DNA from: Fidelibacterota bacterium 46_43
Lineage (GTDB): Bacteria; Fidelibacterota; Fidelibacteria; Fidelibacterales; Fidelibacteraceae
Length of the DNA stretch: 6,858 nt
NCBI GenBank assembly: GCA_001509335.1
Contig: LGGY01000214.1
Coordinates: 1 to 6,858, forward strand
Direction of reading: 5' to 3'
Position numbers and translations under genes: made by a program. This document shows positions 5,982 through 6,858 of this stretch, one piece after another (positions within the stretch are counted from its first letter, which is position 1; each line of letters starts with the position of its first letter). The notes beneath the pieces were generated by a model. That model was not told the DNA's origin. It saw only the letters and a list, made by a program, of their open reading frames with translations, and searched no databases.

Positions 5982-6690
5982 AAATGGCCCCTTCCCGGAC
6001 AGGGCTCTTTTTACGGTTTGGCCTGACAGGATAGTTCTCTACACAGAGATGTTGCCGGACTTCGCAAAAGGACTCCAGAGGGCAGGCTGAACAGGAGGGC
6101 CTGGGAGTGCACACCAAAGCACCCAGCTCCATCCAGGCCTGATTTACCCAGCGGGGTGCGCCCCACGTCAGTGATTGATTCACCAGGTCTGTGACGGTCT
6201 CTTTAAATCGGGCGGAGGATGTCACCTCACCGATCCGGTATAGTCTGGCCATCACCCGGCTTACATTTCCATCAACCACGCCGTATGGCTGATTATAGGC
6301 AATGCTGGCTATGGCGGCAGATGTGTAAGGACCGATCCCCGGTATTTTCATCAATCCCTCACGGGTTCCAGGGAATTTCCCGTTTAGAACGTTAATGATA
6401 TAAACAGCCCCTCGGTAAAGATTCCTGGCCCGGGTGTAGTATCCCAGTCCTTCCCACATTTTCAGAATATCCTGGAGTGAAGTTTCTGCCACATGGGAAA
6501 GTTTTGGAAAGGCATCCATCCAGCGCTCATAATAAGGAATCACTGTAGAAACCTGTGTTTGCTGAAGCATAATTTCGCTGACCCATATCTTATAGGGATC
6601 GGTTTCTCCCCGCCAAGGCATTACCCGCTTATTATGGTGGAACCACTCAACTAAAGCATGTACGATGTCCGGTGTCATTTTGTATGTCAT
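5965..6690 (-). CDS. mutY: A/G-specific adenine DNA glycosylase MutY, truncated after the catalytic and iron-sulfur domains
   Basis: MutY removes adenine mispaired with 8-oxoguanine in base-excision repair. The 241 residues contain MPWRGETDPYKIWVSEIMLQQTQV (24-47, Glu39 as the catalytic acid), GLGYYTRARNL (81-91), the helix-hairpin-helix LMKIPGIGPYTSAAIAS (113-129), VVDGNVSRVMAR (138-149, catalytic Asp140), and four cysteines at 194, 200, 203 and 209 for the [4Fe-4S] cluster. Spacing is C-x5-C-x2-C-x5-C; the family norm is C-x6-C-x2-C-x5-C. Usual length is about 350 residues because a Nudix-like C-terminal domain follows. Here the frame ends after its first strand (SPVREGAIFLF), and the domain's last third lies downstream in another frame. 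The catalytic core looks complete. Start ATG 6690 has GGAG at 6697-6700 and overlaps the upstream stop as ATGA, which indicates translational coupling to the PAP2 gene. Confidence 0.93.
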   Translation of the reverse strand: MTYKMTPDIVHALVEWFHHNKRVMPWRGETDPYKIWVSEIMLQQTQVSTVIPYYERWMDAFPKLSHVAETSLQDILKMWEGLGYYTRARNLYRGAVYIINVLNGKFPGTREGLMKIPGIGPYTSAAIASIAYNQPYGVVDGNVSRVMARLYRIGEVTSSARFKETVTDLVNQSLTWGAPRWVNQAWMELGALVCTPRPSCSACPLESFCEVRQHLCVENYPVRPNRKKSPVREGAIFLFPF

Positions 6691-6858
6691 TTACGGCTCC
6701 ACCGGGCCGTGGAAAATCGGATCTCGAAGACAGGTAGCACAAGGGGGACTGCACTATCTTCATTTTTTTTCTTTTCTTCGGAAAGGTATAAAGCCCGGGT
6801 TGTTACCGTTCCTAAAATGGCGCCGAAGAGGACATCTGCAGGCCAGTGCCGCTTATCG
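6687..6858 (-). CDS. C-terminal end of a PAP2-family membrane phosphatase (5' end outside window)
   Basis: The frame enters from the right edge and gives 56 residues to TGA 6687-6689. It begins DKRHWPADVLFGAILGT, which is the third PAP2 phosphatase motif: the His of HWPAD is the catalytic-relay histidine, with the Asp four residues on, followed by the Gly-rich start of the last membrane helix. A charged stretch (SEEKKKNED) and a hydrophobic end (VPLVLPVFEIRFS) follow. Family members dephosphorylate lipid phosphates, such as phosphatidic acid or undecaprenyl pyrophosphate, at the membrane; the substrate here cannot be told. The first two motifs lie outside the window. The stop overlaps the mutY start (ATGA), so the two genes are almost certainly one operon. 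Confidence 0.85.
   Translation of the reverse strand, partial: DKRHWPADVLFGAILGTVTTRALYLSEEKKKNEDSAVPLVLPVFEIRFSTARWSRK
6697..6700 (-). promoter_or_regulatory. Ribosome binding site of mutY inside the upstream gene
   Basis: GGAG (within GGTGGAG, 6697-6703) sits six bases before the mutY ATG at 6690. It lies inside the last codons of the PAP2 gene. It supports Met1 rather than Met5 as the start. Confidence 0.6.

Overview
The window looks like a compact bacterial chromosome segment from the Fibrobacteres-Chlorobi-Bacteroidetes (FCB) side of the tree. Two proteins end in a Por-secretion-type (type IX, T9SS) C-terminal sorting domain, one with the 'NYPNPFNPST' signature. That form is common in lineages such as Ignavibacteria, Calditrichota, Marinimicrobia and related candidate phyla. 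The phylum assignment is an inference; no rRNA or other marker gene is present. No tRNA, CRISPR array, insertion sequence or prophage gene was seen.

Layout, left to right. (1) The 3' end of a plus-strand secreted protein with a T9SS tail (to 340), closed by a strong intrinsic terminator (361-391). (2) A plus-strand gene (476-1597) for an exported protein that joins a bactofilin-like 17-residue beta-helix repeat to a polytopic membrane domain. (3) A convergent minus-strand gene (1590-4541) for a 983-residue protein of about eight fibronectin-III-like modules plus a T9SS sorting domain; it has no recognisable signal peptide in frame. (4) A 129-base divergent spacer. (5) A plus-strand class I PLP-dependent aminotransferase of the aspartate-aminotransferase type (4671-5819). 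(6) A minus-strand pair, the 3' end of a PAP2-family phosphatase gene and mutY, joined by an ATGA stop/start overlap.

The gene order reads as three units: an upstream secreted-protein gene, a convergent cell-envelope pair, and an aminotransferase converging on a PAP2-mutY operon. Both convergent junctions overlap by 8-9 bases, with no terminator between the genes. The envelope genes and the metabolic or DNA-repair genes have no obvious shared pathway.

The most interesting signal is in mutY. The catalytic domain is intact, but its frame stops just after the first strand of the C-terminal 8-oxoG-recognition domain. The 150 bases downstream, unannotated as a gene, encode in the +1 frame the end of that same domain, including a Tyr-Ser-His version of the FSH motif. 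The Nudix-fold core between the two parts appears to be deleted. The cluster-binding cysteines of this MutY are also spaced one residue closer than usual. A second signal is the damaged or missing 5' end of the large FN3/T9SS gene. No clear new multi-gene system was found.
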